Shown: positions 1 through 10,639, counted from the stretch's first letter. The stretch is 64,000 nucleotides of DNA from CAWBVG01 sp963792175 (GCA_963792175.1 CAWBVG010000021.1:1-64000); one strand, 5' to 3'. Program-made: numbers and translations. The notes: generated by a model not told the origin, from the letters alone.

Positions 1-82
1 GCGCGTTGAGCACCTGCGGCCGGTTGATTGTCAGGATGGCGACAGCGCCGTCGCGCTCGAGGAGAAGCGTGTCGAAGGCCAT
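1..82 (-). CDS. Enoyl-CoA hydratase/isomerase, N-terminal fragment
   Basis: Only the first 27 codons are inside the window; the gene starts with ATG at 82 on the minus strand and runs off the left edge. The peptide begins MAFDTLLLERDGAVAILTIN and continues RPQVLNA, the typical N-terminal strand of the crotonase superfamily, where the segment ending in N-R-P-x-x-x-N-A precedes the CoA-binding loop. Members hydrate enoyl-CoA in beta-oxidation, but the catalytic residues lie outside the window, so the exact reaction cannot be assigned. The next minus-strand gene ends 10 nt upstream, so the two may be co-transcribed. Confidence 0.75.
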   Translation of the reverse strand, partial: MAFDTLLLERDGAVAILTINRPQVLNA

Positions 83-91
83 GGCTCGACT

Positions 92-265
92 CTACAGCGG
101 GAACGGATACATCAGCCAGCCGAGCACGAGAGCCGACGCGACGAAGCCGGCGAACATCGCGCCGCCGTAGCGGATCTGCTCCTTGACGTCGTCTTTGGCG
201 ATCGCCGCGAAGACGAGCGAGACGAAGAACGCAAACAGGATCAGCAGCAGGAGGTGGCTTCGCAT
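92..265 (-). CDS. Small two-helix membrane protein
   Basis: A 57-residue protein starting MRSHLLLLILFAFF. Two hydrophobic segments are visible, at about residues 3-20 and 34-55, with a short charged loop (KDDVKEQIR) between them, so it should be a helical hairpin in the inner membrane. The frame is open 14 codons further upstream, but this internal ATG sits directly before the first membrane helix and is preferred. It lies between another small membrane protein and the enoyl-CoA hydratase on the same strand. No function can be assigned from the sequence. Confidence 0.55.
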   Translation of the reverse strand: MRSHLLLLILFAFFVSLVFAAIAKDDVKEQIRYGGAMFAGFVASALVLGWLMYPFPL

Positions 266-275
266 CGACCGGGAC

Positions 276-669
276 TCACTTCCTCCCCAGCGCGATGTCG
301 TAGGCATCGATGACGACGAGCAGATTCAGCAGTCCGGCGACGACGAGAAACGCGTTGCCGTACTCATAGGTGACGGCCCGCACGTCGCCGGCGCCATAGC
401 CGAGCGCCTTCGACAGAAAGTAGGTCGCGCCCATTCCGAAATCCGCGAGCGCCTCGAGCAACACCAGCGGGTCGCGAGAAATCGAACGGAAACAGGCGTC
501 CGCGCAGCGTCAGGCCGATCACGAACATCAGCGGCAGTGCGACGAGAAACACCAGCCCCTTGTTCCGCCGTCCGAGCCACAGGTGTCCGGCACCCGGAAT
601 CGCCCACGATGCGAGGCACAACAGCACGAGGTTGCCGGATTGCGACTCTTCCGCGGCGGTGGCGCGCAC
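276..669 (-). CDS. Small polytopic membrane protein (DUF6677-like), frameshifted
   Basis: Two minus-strand frames join into one protein of about 130 residues. The N-terminal part contains WAIPGAGHLWLGRRNKGLVF and a second hydrophobic stretch. The C-terminal part contains YEYGNAFLVVAGLLNLLVVI followed by DAYDIALGRK. The glycine-rich GAGHLxLGRxxKG motif followed by membrane helices and a terminal DxYDIA segment resembles the DUF6677 group of small membrane proteins; this family name is from memory. The frame break lies near 465-490 and is probably an indel. It neighbours two other small membrane proteins on the same strand; the role is unknown. Confidence 0.55.
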
Positions 670-679
670 GGCCGCTAGT

Positions 680-1210
680 TTACCTCATCCCCTCGGCCGC
701 TCCCGGCGCCGCGGACTGCACAATCCAGGCGACGACGACGCCGATCGGCAGGCCGGACAGCGCGCGAATCCAGTTCGCGGGCATGTCGCCAGTCGTCCAC
801 TCGTAAACCAGCGTCGCGGCCGCCGGGACGATCGAAACGATCAGGAGCATCCTGGCTGAACGGAGCGCGCCGCCTTCGCGCGCGGGCGGGGACGGGACGC
901 GCGCTTCGGAGCGAAGGAAAGACGTCAGCCGACCGACGAATGGCAATGCGATCGCCGCGATCGCCGCGCCAGCGTAGATGCCGAAGCACCGAGCGCAGAC
1001 CGGCATCTGCGATCCCCAGAGAAAAAACGATCGTTCCGGGCGCTGATGACACAGAAGACTGCCGACGAGGTAGGTGCCGAACGACAGCAGGTAGACCGGT
1101 GTCGGCGGATACGGCCGGCTCGACGCGAACGCCGCCAGCGGCAGCGCGACGAACCACGTCACCGAGGCGCCGACGAACGCGCGCCGAAGAGTCCGGATCG
1201 GCCAGGTCAT
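680..1210 (-). CDS. DUF2085 family membrane protein
   Basis: A 176-residue intact protein beginning MTWPIRTLRRAF; the open frame extends further upstream, but this ATG precedes the first membrane helix. It carries the DUF2085 signature, seen here as LLCHQRPERSFFLWGSQMPV followed by CARCFGIYAGA, in which a CHQ motif and a CxRCxGIY motif surround a predicted helix. The conserved cysteines and histidine suggest a metal or redox site, but the family has no established function. A divergent gene starts 30 nt away, at 1240 on the plus strand. Confidence 0.8.
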   Translation of the reverse strand: MTWPIRTLRRAFVGASVTWFVALPLAAFASSRPYPPTPVYLLSFGTYLVGSLLCHQRPERSFFLWGSQMPVCARCFGIYAGAAIAAIALPFVGRLTSFLRSEARVPSPPAREGGALRSARMLLIVSIVPAAATLVYEWTTGDMPANWIRALSGLPIGVVVAWIVQSAAPGAAEGMR

Positions 1211-1239
1211 CCCCAGCGCGAATGGTACACTCCGGCCGG

Positions 1240-3756
1240 ATGCCTGAACATCCGGACAAGCGGCACCTGGCCGGCGTCGCGCTGGTCTCGTGCACGCTGC
1301 TGATGACCGAGCTCGCTTGACGCGGATCTTCTCGGTCGTCATGTATTACCACTTCGCGTTCCTCGCGATTTCGATCGCCCTCTTCGGCGTGAGCGCCAGC
1401 GGCGTCTGCGCGTATGTCCTGCGACGACGCCTCGAGCGCTGGTCCACCGACCAGCTCCTGGCATGGACCGCTCTGCTCTACACGGCCTGCACCATCGTGG
1501 CGCTCTTTTTCCTCGTGCGCCTGCGGGTCGGCCTCAACTACTCGCCGCGCAATCTGGCGCTGATGCTGACCATCTACGGGTTGGCCGCGCTGCCCTTTTT
1601 CTCCGGCGGCCTGACGGTCACGCTTGCCATTGCGCGGCTCTCGTCGCACATCAACGCGGTGTATGCGTCTGATCTGATTGGCGCCGCGGCCGGCTGCCTG
1701 GTCCTCATTCCGCTGCTCGATCGTCTGGGCGCGCCGGGCGTCGTCCTGACGGCAGCCGTGTTGTCCGCCGCCGCCGCCGCGCTGTTCGCGCCGCGCGACC
1801 GGCGAAGCCGGATCGTGTCGATCGGCGCGGCGATGATCACGGTCTCTCTCGCCGGCCAACTCTCCGGCATCGCGGTGTTCGACGTCGTCGTCACGAAGGG
1901 ACACCTCGGCGACCGTGTCCTCTTCAGCAAATGGAATTCGTTCTCACGGATCGGCGTCTATGAACGGACGCACGGCGACTGGTCGCTCAGCTACGCGTAC
2001 CGGGGACCGTTGCCTGACACGCGGTACATGGATATCGACTCGGCTGCCTCGACGCCGATCCTCGGCGTGAAGCCGGATCTGTCGAACGCGGAGTATCTCC
2101 GTTACGAGTTGACGGCGCTCGTCTACCACCTCGTAGGGGCCAGAAGGGCCGCCGTCGGGGCTAGACGCTGGCCGGCCAGGACCATCGGGGCTTGGGACTA
2201 AGCTAGCCGTCCCGTGTAGATCCTCAGCCGGTTCAAGCTCACCGCTAGCACTGAGCGCCCAGCTAGCCCCCAGCCCCCAGCCCCAGCCCCCGCAGCGTCA
2301 GGCTTTACCGCTCTGGTGATCGGTCCCGGCGGCGGTCGCGATCTGGTATCAGCCCTCGTCTTCGGCGCCTCGCATGTCGACGGCGTCGAGATCAATCCGA
2401 TCATCGCGGACGACGTGATGCGGGATCGGTTCCGCGACTTCTCCGGCGGCATCTACACCAACCCTCGCGTGCGGATCGCCGTAGACGACGGCCGCAGCTT
2501 CGTTCGGCGGACGCCGGATCGCTACGACGTCATCCAGGCGTCGCTGGTCGATACCTGGGCCGCGACAGCGGCCGGCGCTTACACACTGACCGAAAACACG
2601 CTGTACACCGTCGACGCCTTCAACGACTACCTCGATCACCTCAACGAGACGGGCGTCCTGTCGATCACACGCTGGGTGGCTGACGGCCTGCGCCTCGTGT
2701 CGCTGGCTCAGGCGGCCTGCGAGGCACGCGGGTGGTCCGCCGCCGAGCGTCTCGCGATCGTCCGTCATGGACGCGTCGCGACCTTTCTCCTGAAAAGAGC
2801 GCCATTCACCGCCGGGGAGGTTTCTCAACTCCAGGGCGTCGCCACTCGAATGGGCTTCGACATCCTGTACGCGCCGAACGCCGCAACGGGCCCGGACGAG
2901 AATGTCGATGGGACGCAGACGGCCGACTACGCGCGCCTGATTCAAGCGCCCGACCGGACGCAGTTCTATCGTGACTACCGACAGGACATCCGCCCGACCA
3001 CCGACGATCGCCCGTTCTTCTTTCACACCACGAAGCTCGAGCGCCAGTTCAGCGTCGCGTTCAGCAAGACGATGCTGTTCGGCAACGGGTTGAGCGCGCT
3101 GCTCACGCTGCTCGGGATCTCGGCGACGCTCGTCCTGCTGTTCGTCGTCGGCCCCCTGGTTCTGACCGATCGCGGCGCACGGCGTCCGGGCAGGTGGCCG
3201 TTCTGGCTCGTCTACTTCGGCGCGCTCGGTGCCGGTTTCATGCTGATTGAGGTGTCGATCCTGCAGCGATTCGTGTTGCTGCTCGGTCACCCCGTCTATT
3301 CGCTGACGGTGACGCTGTTTTCGCTGTTGCTCGGGACTGGACTCGGCGCGGCATGGAGCCGGCGTCTCGACAGATCGGTCGCTCCGCCGAACGGGTCTGG
3401 CGGCCGTGGCTGCGGTCGCCGCGATGGCGGTGCTCGTCATGTTGATCTCGACACCGATCGTCATCTGGGCGATTCCGTTCGGGCGGAGCACACGGATGCT
3501 CATCGCCGTCGCGCTGCTGGTGCCGATGGGGGTGGCGCTCGGCGTACCGATGCCCACGGGTCTCCGGCTGCTCCATGAATCCGCGCCGCAGATGGTGGCG
3601 TGGGCATGGGGGATCAACGGCGCGATGTCGGTCCTCGGGGCGACGCTGGCCATCTTCATCGCGATGAACTGGGGGTTTCAGGTCACCCTGCTGGCCGCGG
3701 CGTTCACCTACCTTCTCGGCACCGCCGCTTTGCGCGCTGCCGCTAAACCCTCATAA
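1240..3756 (+). CDS. Membrane-bound spermidine-synthase-like protein, interrupted
   Basis: The reading starts at ATG 1240 (MPEHPDKRHLAGVALVSCTL) and reaches TELA, where a lost base near 1316 makes a false stop; the next frame continues LTRIFSVVMYYHFAFLAISI. The N-terminal half is a bundle of membrane helices. The central part is a Rossmann methyltransferase-like fold with VIGPGGGRDLVSALVFGA, VDGVEINP and a later NTLYTVDAFNDYLDHL, as in polyamine aminopropyltransferases, and more membrane helices follow. The G-rich loop reads GPGGGRD instead of the GGGDG of true spermidine synthases, so the substrate is uncertain. About 165 nt of repeat DNA (2137-2305) separates the N-terminal half from the Rossmann fold, and another frame break lies near 3395. 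The gene may be a true pseudogene because of the insertion. Confidence 0.7.
2157..2291. repeat. Heptamer array pair (AGCCCCC word) inside a gene
   Basis: The right arm holds AGCGCCC at 2254-2260 and then, after AGCT, four near-perfect AGCCCCC units at 2265-2291 (one is 6 nt long). The left arm carries the inverse words GGGGCTA (2157), GGGGCTT (2187) and GGGACTA (2194). The arms face each other and could form a large hairpin. The element sits between the membrane domain and the Rossmann domain of the spermidine-synthase-like gene, where related proteins have no such insertion. It introduces stops in frame. Confidence 0.7.
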
Positions 3757-3789
3757 ATCAGACGCTTAGTTAACGTCGAAACTCGAACG

Positions 3790-3832
3790 TTGTTTCTACG
3801 TCTAACGATGTTAGACTAGTGAACACCGTTCA
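3790..3832 (+). promoter_or_regulatory. Promoter and palindromic operators of the TetR-RND operon
   Basis: A plausible promoter is TTGTTT at 3790-3795, a 16-nt spacer and TAGACT at 3812-3817. A perfect inverted repeat, GTCTAAC-GAT-GTTAGAC, at 3800-3816 overlaps the -10 box. A second palindrome, TGAAC-ACC-GTTCA, lies at 3820-3832. Overlap of a palindrome with the promoter just upstream of a TetR gene is the usual layout for autorepression. Which palindrome is the true operator is inference. Confidence 0.5.
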
Positions 3833-3931
3833 TCAACCAACCGCGCCCGACTCGAGGTCGGACACGGTATCGGCCCCGGATCGGCACGCGTCGTCCGACA
3901 CCGGCCTCTGAACCAATCACGCAGGGACCCC

Positions 3932-4618
3932 ATGGGCATCAAAGAACGTCAAGAGAGAGACCGGGAAGCCGTGCGGCGCGCGATTCTCGACGCAGCCCGC
4001 GACCTCTTCGTCACCGAGGGCTACCAGAACGTGTCGATCCGCAAGATCGCCGAGCGCATCGAATACAGCCCGGCCGCCATCTATGGCTACTTTGCCAGCA
4101 AGGACGACATCTTCTTCGCGCTGGCCGAAGAGGGCTTTCGCCTGCTGGGCGACCCCGGGGACGCGCCGCGGCGCGCCTATCTCGAACAGCTGCCCCTGGT
4201 CGAACGTGTTCGCGCCAACTTCCTGCGCATGTACGAATTCAGCCGCGAGCAGCCGCAGTACTTCGCGCTGATATTCCTCGACCGATCGGTCCCGCGCATC
4301 AGCCGCGAGTACGAACGGTTTGCGTTCGCGCGGGAGATGAAGGCGCACATTGTCGAAGGCATCCAGGGGTGCATCGACGCCGGCGAGTTTCCGGCGACGC
4401 TCGATCCGGTGGTCGCGACGCGAACGTTGATGGTCGGGATCCTCGGCGTGGCCGCGCTGCGCCTGTCCGAACGTCTGGCGCCCGGCGAAAACGCCGATCA
4501 CCTCGCGTCGGACGTGATCAATCTGACGCTGGCCGGATTGAAGTCCGGCGTGGCGCTCCAGTCGCGCACCGCGCCGTGCGCGCTGGATCAACAAGTCATC
4601 AATGCCCAGGCTTCCTAA
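3932..4618 (+). CDS. TetR/AcrR family transcriptional regulator
   Basis: An intact 228-residue protein. Residues 12-60 form the TetR DNA-binding domain: DAARDLFVTEGYQNVSIRKI followed by AERIEYSPAAIYGYFASKDD, with the characteristic helix-turn-helix and the Y-x-Y-F-x-x-K-D segment. The C-terminal two thirds are a helical ligand-binding domain that differs between members. It is the first gene of a plus-strand set with an efflux adaptor, an RND pump and a TolC-like channel. It therefore most likely represses that set until a toxic ligand binds. Only 16 nt separate its stop from the adaptor start, so the genes are probably one transcript. Confidence 0.9.
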   Translation: MGIKERQERDREAVRRAILDAARDLFVTEGYQNVSIRKIAERIEYSPAAIYGYFASKDDIFFALAEEGFRLLGDPGDAPRRAYLEQLPLVERVRANFLRMYEFSREQPQYFALIFLDRSVPRISREYERFAFAREMKAHIVEGIQGCIDAGEFPATLDPVVATRTLMVGILGVAALRLSERLAPGENADHLASDVINLTLAGLKSGVALQSRTAPCALDQQVINAQAS

Positions 4619-4634
4619 CTTCGAGGAGTCGTTC

Positions 4635-5811
4635 ATGAATCGTCGTCTCACAGGCATTCTCCTGGCCGCCGCACGTGGCGTCGGCCTGCAGCGCCGGCAG
4701 CGCCAAGACCAAAGAGCAGTCGGCGGCGCCTCCGAGCATCCCGGTCGCGGCGGCGGCCGCGGTCGAGCGCCCGATCGCACGCTTCATCCGGGCCACCGGC
4801 ACACTGATGGCCGAGGAGCAGGCGGACGTCGCGGCCGAAACCGCCGGCCGCGTCGTCTCGGCCCCGGTCGAGCGCGGCACGCCGGTTACCCAGGGAGCGG
4901 AGCTCATCCGCCTGCTGGCCGCCGAAACCGACGCGCAGTTGAAGGAGGCGGAAGCCAATGCCGCCCAGATTGAGGCGCGCCTGGGACTGACGTCGGGCAC
5001 GTTCGACGTCAACGCCGTGCCCGAGGTGCAGAACGCGAAGGCGGCCTACGACCTCGCGCAGAATGAATTCGGGCGCATCAAATCGCTGCTCGAGCAGCGC
5101 GTCGTCTCCCAGTCCGAGTACGAGCAGCGCCGCACTCAGATGGAGGCGTCGCGTCAGCAGTACGAGGCGGCGAAGAACGGCGCGGCCCAGCAGTTCCAGT
5201 CGTTGCAGGCGGCAAAGGCTCGCGTCTCGCTCGCACGCAAGGCGCTCGCCGACACGATCGTTCGCGCGCCGTTTGGCGGCGTGGTCGCGCAGCGCCTGGT
5301 GTCCGTCGGCGATTACGTGACGAAGGGCATGAAGGTCGCGATCGTGGTCCGCGTGAATCCGCTGCGGGCGCAGCTGACCATTCCCGAGCAGTCGGTTTCC
5401 GCCGTGGCGATCGGTCAGCCCGTCAACTTCGAAGTCGATGCGTACCCCGGCCGCCGCTTCGAGGGGAAAGTGAAATACGTGGCGCCCTCGCTGCAAGCCG
5501 ACCAGCGCGCCCTCACCGTCGAAGCGCTGGTCCCGAATCCCAACGGCGAGCTGAAGCCGGGCTTGTTCGCAACCGCGCGAATCGAACAGCCGGCGCGTAC
5601 GCCGGGCGTGCTGGTGCCGGCCACCTCGGTGGTCGTCGCCTCCGGCACGAGCCGCGTGTTCGTCGTCAACGGCGATCACGTCGAAGAGCGCATCGTCACG
5701 ACGGGACAGCCCGTCGGCGATCTGATTGAAATCACCAACGGGTTGAAAGCCGGCGAGCGCGTGGCGACCAAGAGCGTCGCGCAGCTCACCGACGGCGCAA
5801 AGGTGTCGTAG
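4635..5811 (+). CDS. RND efflux periplasmic adaptor (HlyD/MFP family)
   Basis: About 391 residues. The start ATG at 4635 follows a GAGGAG ribosome site and encodes a lipoprotein-type signal (MNRRLTGILLAA), then a one-base break near 4668 before SACSAGSAK, where the cysteine would be lipidated. The usual adaptor order follows: a barrel-sandwich half (TGTLMAEEQADVAAETAGRV), a coiled-coil hairpin at about residues 100-180 rich in Q, A and E, the second half of the lipoyl-like domain (VRAPFGGVVAQRLVSVGDYV), and a beta-barrel with a membrane-proximal domain. It should bridge the RND pump encoded next to the outer-membrane channel. Confidence 0.88.
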
Positions 5812-5830
5812 CGCAGGCCTTCAGGCCTGC
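5811..5830. repeat. REP-like palindrome in adaptor-pump gap
   Basis: Directly after the adaptor stop codon lies a short palindrome with arms GCAGGCCT and AGGCCTGC around a 2-nt centre. The same 20-nt string occurs at 21132-21151 inside hemW. With only 31 nt between the adaptor and the pump gene, it sits inside a transcript and could act as a stability or processing element. Confidence 0.7.
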
Positions 5831-5842
5831 TTAGGTGTTGTC

Positions 5843-8800
5843 ATGCAGTGGCTTGCCTCTCTCTGTGTCAAACGGCCGGTCTTCGCGACCGTGCTCATCC
5901 TGTCGCTGACCGTCATCGGCGCCTACTCCTTCACGAAGCTCGGCGTCGATCGATTCCCCAAGATCGACATCCCGACCATCGTCGTCACGACCGTGCAGCC
6001 GGGCGCCGCACCGGAGCAGATCGAGACCGAGGTCACCGACAAGATCGAACAGGGCGTCAATACCATCAGCGGCATCGACGAGCTGCGTTCGATCTCTTCG
6101 GAGGGGATCTCGCAGGTCATGATCGGGTTTCTCCTCGACAAGGACGTCGACGTCGCCGCGCAGGAAGTCCGCGACAAGGTCAACGGCGTGCTGCCGCTGC
6201 TGCCGCGGACGATCCAGCAGCCGCGCGTCGATCGCTTCGATCCCGACGCGGCGCCGGTGCTCAGCCTGGCGCTCAGCGCCAGCAAGCCGGTGCGTGACAT
6301 CACGGAGTTCGCCGACAAGGTCCTGCGCCGCCAGCTGGAAAGCGTCAACGGCGTCGGACAGGTGCTCGTCCTCGGCGGCCGCAAGCGTCAAATCAACGTC
6401 TGGCTGGACGCCGATCGCCTGCGCGCCTACAACCTGACGGTCAACGACGTCGCGCGGTCGCTGCAGACGCAAAACGTCGAAACGCCCGGCGGGCGCATGG
6501 ACCAGGGACCGCAGTCGGTGACGCTCCGGACGCGCGGGCGGATCGCGAGCGTGGCCGAATTCAACGACGTCATCGTCCGGGAAAAGGACGGTCATCCGGT
6601 TCGCGTCGGCGACGTGGCGCGTGCGGAGGACGGCGAAGCCGAGCCAGAGACCACTGCCAACGTGAACGGCACCGGCACCGTGCTCCTGCAAGTGCGGCGG
6701 CAATCGGGTACCAACACCGTCGAAGTGGTGCGGGCGGTCAGGGAACGGCTCAACGATCTGAAGGCGACGCTGCCGGCCGGCTACAACGTGCGCGTGGTGC
6801 GCGACACGGCCGACTTCATCGAGGCCTCCATCCACAACGTCGAAGAGCACCTGATCGTCGGATCGATCCTGGCGGCGCTCGTCGTGCTGCTGTTCCTCGG
6901 CAACCTGCGCTCGACCATCATCTCGGCGATTGCCATCCCCACGTCGATCATCGCCACGTTCGGCCTCGTCTGGTACATGGGCTTCACGCTCAACGTCATG
7001 ACGATGCTCGCGCTGACGTTGTCGGTCGGCATCGTCATCGACGACGCGATCGTGGTGCTGGAGAACATCTACCGGTTCATCGAGGAAAAGCACGAGAACC
7101 AGTTCGAGGCGGCCGTCGAAGCGACACGCGAAATCGGTCTGGCGGTGCTTGCGACGACGCTCTCGCTGGTCGCGATCTTCGTACCAGTCGGCTTCATGGG
7201 CGGCATCGTCGGCCGGTTCATGAAGAGCTTCGGGCTGACGATGGCATTCGCGATCATGGTGTCGCTGCTGGTCAGCTTCACGCTCACGCCGATGCTGTCG
7301 GCGCGTTGGCTGAAGGTCGATCGCGGCGACAAGGGCGGCCACGGCTCGAAGGACTCCAGGCTATTCCACGCCATCGACGTGTTCGTATACGCGCCTCCTC
7401 GAGTGGTCGATGGCCCACCGCTGGGTCGTGGCCATGGTGGCTGTGCTCGTGCTGTTCTCGAGCGTGCCGCTGTTCATGGCGGTGAACAAGAATTTCATGC
7501 CCCAGGACGACCAGGCCGAGTTCGAGGTCAATATCCGCGCGCCCGAGGGCACCAGCCTCGAGTCCACCGAGGTGATCACCAATCGGATCGCCAACGCGAT
7601 GCGGCAGCATCTGCCGGAAATCGACTACACGCTGGTCACGGTGGGTGGCGATCCGGCCAAGACCCGCAATCTCGGCAACATCTACATTCGGCTGACGCCA
7701 ATCGAGTCGCGGACACGCGATCAGTTCGCCGTCATGAACGCCGTTCGCAAGGAGGTGCTGCCCCCGCTGTCGGCCGGCCTGCGCACCGCGGTGCAGCCGG
7801 TGGCGGCGATCGGCGGCAGCGGCTCCGCCGCGGCCGACGTGCAGTTCGTCATCAGCGGTCCGGACCTTCCCAAGCTCGAGTCGATCAGCCGGCAGATGGT
7901 CGAGCGCATCAAGACGATTCCCGGGGTCGTCGATCCCGACACGTCGATGAACGTCGGAAAGCCGGAGCTCTCCGTTCAGGTCGATCGTCCCAAGGCGGCG
8001 GATCTCGGCGTGCAGATCGGCGATGCGGCTGAAGCCCTCCGCCTGCTGGTCGGCGGCGACCAGGTGACGACCTACAACGAAGGCGGCGAACAGTACGAAG
8101 TGCACCTGCGGGCGCGAGCGGAGAATCGGACCACCCAGGCGGCGGTGTCCGGACTCACGGTGCCGTCGGCGCGACTGGGCAGCGTGTCGCTCGAGAACGT
8201 CGCCGACTTCACTCCGGGCACGGCGCCGTCCGATATCAATCGCCTGTCGCGGCAGCGGCAGGTGACGGTCTTTTGCGGTCTGTTGCCCACGGCATCGCAG
8301 GCCGAGGTTCAGACGGCGATGCTGTCCGAGTTCACCCGTCTCAAGCCCGGCATCGAGTACCGCGGGGGCTTCACCGGCCGCTCGCGCGAGCTCGGGCGCG
8401 CGGCACAGAACTTCGTGCTCGCGTTCGTGCTGTCGCTCGTCTTCATGTATCTGATCCTGGCGGCGCAGTTCGAGTCGTGGCTGCATCCGATCACGATTCT
8501 CCTCTCGCTGCCGCTGACGCTGCCGTTCGCGCTGCTGTCGATCCTCATCTTCAGGCAGTCTCTGAACATCTTCTCGGCGCTCGGCCTGCTGGTGCTGTTC
8601 GGCGTCGTGAAGAAGAACTCGATTCTGCAGATCGATCACGCCAATCAACTGAAGGAGAGCGGGCTGTCGACGCACGACGCGGTGGTGCGCGCCAGCCGCG
8701 ACCGGCTGCGACCGATTCTGATGACCACGTTCGCGTTCGTGGCCGGGATGATCCCGCTGATCGTCACGCGCGGCATCGGCGCCGGCACCAACCACGCCAT

Positions 8801-8975
8801 CGGATTCGTCATCTTCGGCGGACAGTCGCTGGCGCTGCTGCTGACGCTGCTCGTGACGCCGGTCGCGTACTCGCTGTTCGACGATGCGTCGAAGATCCGA
8901 CTGTTTGGCCGGCGCTCGCGACGCGCCGAAGAACCGGCACCCGCTCTGGCAGGCGCGATGCCGTCAGGAGCCGCC
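5843..8975 (+). CDS. RND family efflux pump, inner-membrane subunit
   Basis: About 1040 residues in two frames that join near 7390. The first part starts MQWLASLCVKRPVFATVLIL and shows TM1, the periplasmic PN/PC subdomains, and the TM4-TM6 block with LSVGIVIDDAIVVLENIYRF, where the paired aspartates are the proton relay of AcrB-type pumps. The second part shows TM7, a second periplasmic loop and TM8-TM12, including GVVKKNSILQIDHANQLKE. The frame then runs without a stop into the downstream TolC-like gene, so the natural stop is probably lost to an indel or substitution just before 8975. Substrate is unknown. It forms a tripartite pump with the adaptor and the channel. Confidence 0.9.
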
Positions 8976-10632
8976 ATGCGCAGGACCATTCTCGTGGCAC
9001 TCGTCACCCTCGGCCTGGCCGGCGCCGCATCGGCGCAGACGGCAACGCCGGCCACCCTCCGGCTGACGGTCGACGAAGCCGTGAAGATGGCGCTCGAGAA
9101 CAACGTGGATCTCAAGGCCGACCGGCTCGATCCCCAGATCAGCGACACCCGCGTGGCGGCGGCGGCCGGCGCGTTCAAGCCGTCGTTCAACACCAGCGTC
9201 AACTCGAACAATCAACTCCAGCCGCCGGCCAGCTTCCTGATTCCAACGGCGACCAAAACCGATGTCGTCACCTCGAATGCCGGCTTCGCCCAGCGGCTGC
9301 CGTGGTTCGGCACGACCTACAACGTCGGCTGGTCGACGACGCACACCAACAGCAACAGCTTCTTGAACAGCTACAACCCGCTGCTTCAGTCGGGGCTGTC
9401 GCTGAACGTGTCGCAGCCGCTCCTTCGCGATGTGTTCATCGATGCCGCCCGGCAGCAGCTCGCGGTGACGCGAACCAACCGGGACATCGCCGACACCAGG
9501 CTGAAGGAGAGCCTCGTACACACCACGGCCGGCGTGAAGGCCGCGTACTGGAACCTCGTGTCGGCGCGTTTCAACGTGGATGCACGGGGATCGGCCCTCG
9601 AGCTGGCACAGGAGCTCGTGCGCGTGAACAAGGCGAAGGTCGACGTCGGTTCGTCGCCGCCGCTCGATCTGGTGTCGGCGCAGGCGGAGGTCGCCAGCAA
9701 CCAGGAGCAGCTGATCATCGCTGAAACGGCGGTGAAGCAGGCGGAGGACCGCCTCCGCGTTCTCATCTACGATCCCACGGTGCGCGACAACTGGGCGATT
9801 CGGATCGAGCCGATCGATTCGCCGCCCGTCGGCAACGCGTCGCTCGACGTCGACGCGGCGGTCACGACCGCGCTCGAGATGCGGGCGGACCTCCAGCGCG
9901 TGCGCAAGGACATCGTGAACGCCGACACCGCGGTCAAGTACGCCGGCAACCAGCGGCTCCCGGACGTGCGGTTCAACGCCAGCTACCAGGCGAGCGGGCT
10001 CGGCGGCACCCAGGTACTGCGCACGGGCGGCTTTCCCGGAACGATCGTCGGACCTGGTGCGGTCACCGATTTCGGCTCGGTGGTCGGACAGCTGTTCGGG
10101 CACGACTACCCGACCTGGGCGGCCGGCGTCAGCGTCACGTATCCGATTGGTGGCGGCGCGGAGCAGGCCAACTACGCGCGCACGCAAGCTGGAACGCACG
10201 CAGAGCGGCGAGCGCCTGAAGAGCGCGGAGGCGAAAGCGATTCAGCAGATTCGCGACGCCGCCTGGAAGATCGAGATGAACGGCAAACGGATCGAAACCA
10301 CGCGCGCGGCGCGCGAGCTGGCCGAGCAGCGGCTCGACGCGGAGCGCAAGCGCTTCGAGGTCGGGATGTCGACGAGCTTCCTCGTGATTCAGGCGCAGCG
10401 CGACATGGCGCAGGCGAAGACCAACGAGCTGGGCGCCGTGCTCTCATACGACCTGTCGCTCGTCGACTACGAAGCGCTGCAGCAGGCGGGGCCTGCCGGG
10501 CAGGGTTCGGGCAGTTCGCAGGGTTCGGGAGCTCAGAGTGGCGGCGCCGTGATCGCGCCGCCGGCCGCGCCGGCGACGTCGACCTCGGGGCGATCCGTCA
10601 TCGGGTTGCCAGGCGTGCCACAAGGCCAGTAG
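8976..10632 (+). CDS. TolC-family outer-membrane efflux channel
   Basis: About 550 residues. The start ATG at 8976 follows an AGGAG site by 6 nt and is followed by a signal peptide (MRRTILVALVTLGLAGAASA). Two tandem TolC-like repeats follow, each with long amphipathic helices; the first begins RLTVDEAVKMALENNVDLKA and the second contains AVTTALEMRADLQRVRKDIV. The last part (KRFEVGMSTSFLVIQAQRDM) is the conserved end of the second helical repeat, followed by a Gly/Ser/Ala/Pro-rich tail. A frame break lies near 10190. The preceding pump frame reads straight into this one. It is the exit duct of the RND system. Confidence 0.88.
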
Positions 10633-10639
10633 GGGTCAG

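Noticed and set aside
2157..2291. Insertion sequence in the spermidine-synthase-like gene
   Set aside because: The inserted DNA is under 200 nt with no transposase and no clear terminal direct repeat; it is better called a repeat element.
675..3659. Long open frames opposite the DUF2085 and spermidine-synthase-like genes (409 and 436 codons)
   Set aside because: They are rich in R, H, D and Q with no domain or membrane pattern, typical mirror frames of GC-rich genes; the opposite strand holds clear families.
5831..8795. Two 503-codon minus-strand frames opposite the RND pump
   Set aside because: Composition is Arg/His/Asp-rich and the plus strand encodes a complete pump with membrane helices; these are shadows.
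5843..10632. Real RND-TolC fusion protein
   Set aside because: A ribosome site and a signal peptide lie exactly at the junction and the topology would not fit; a lost stop is the simpler view.
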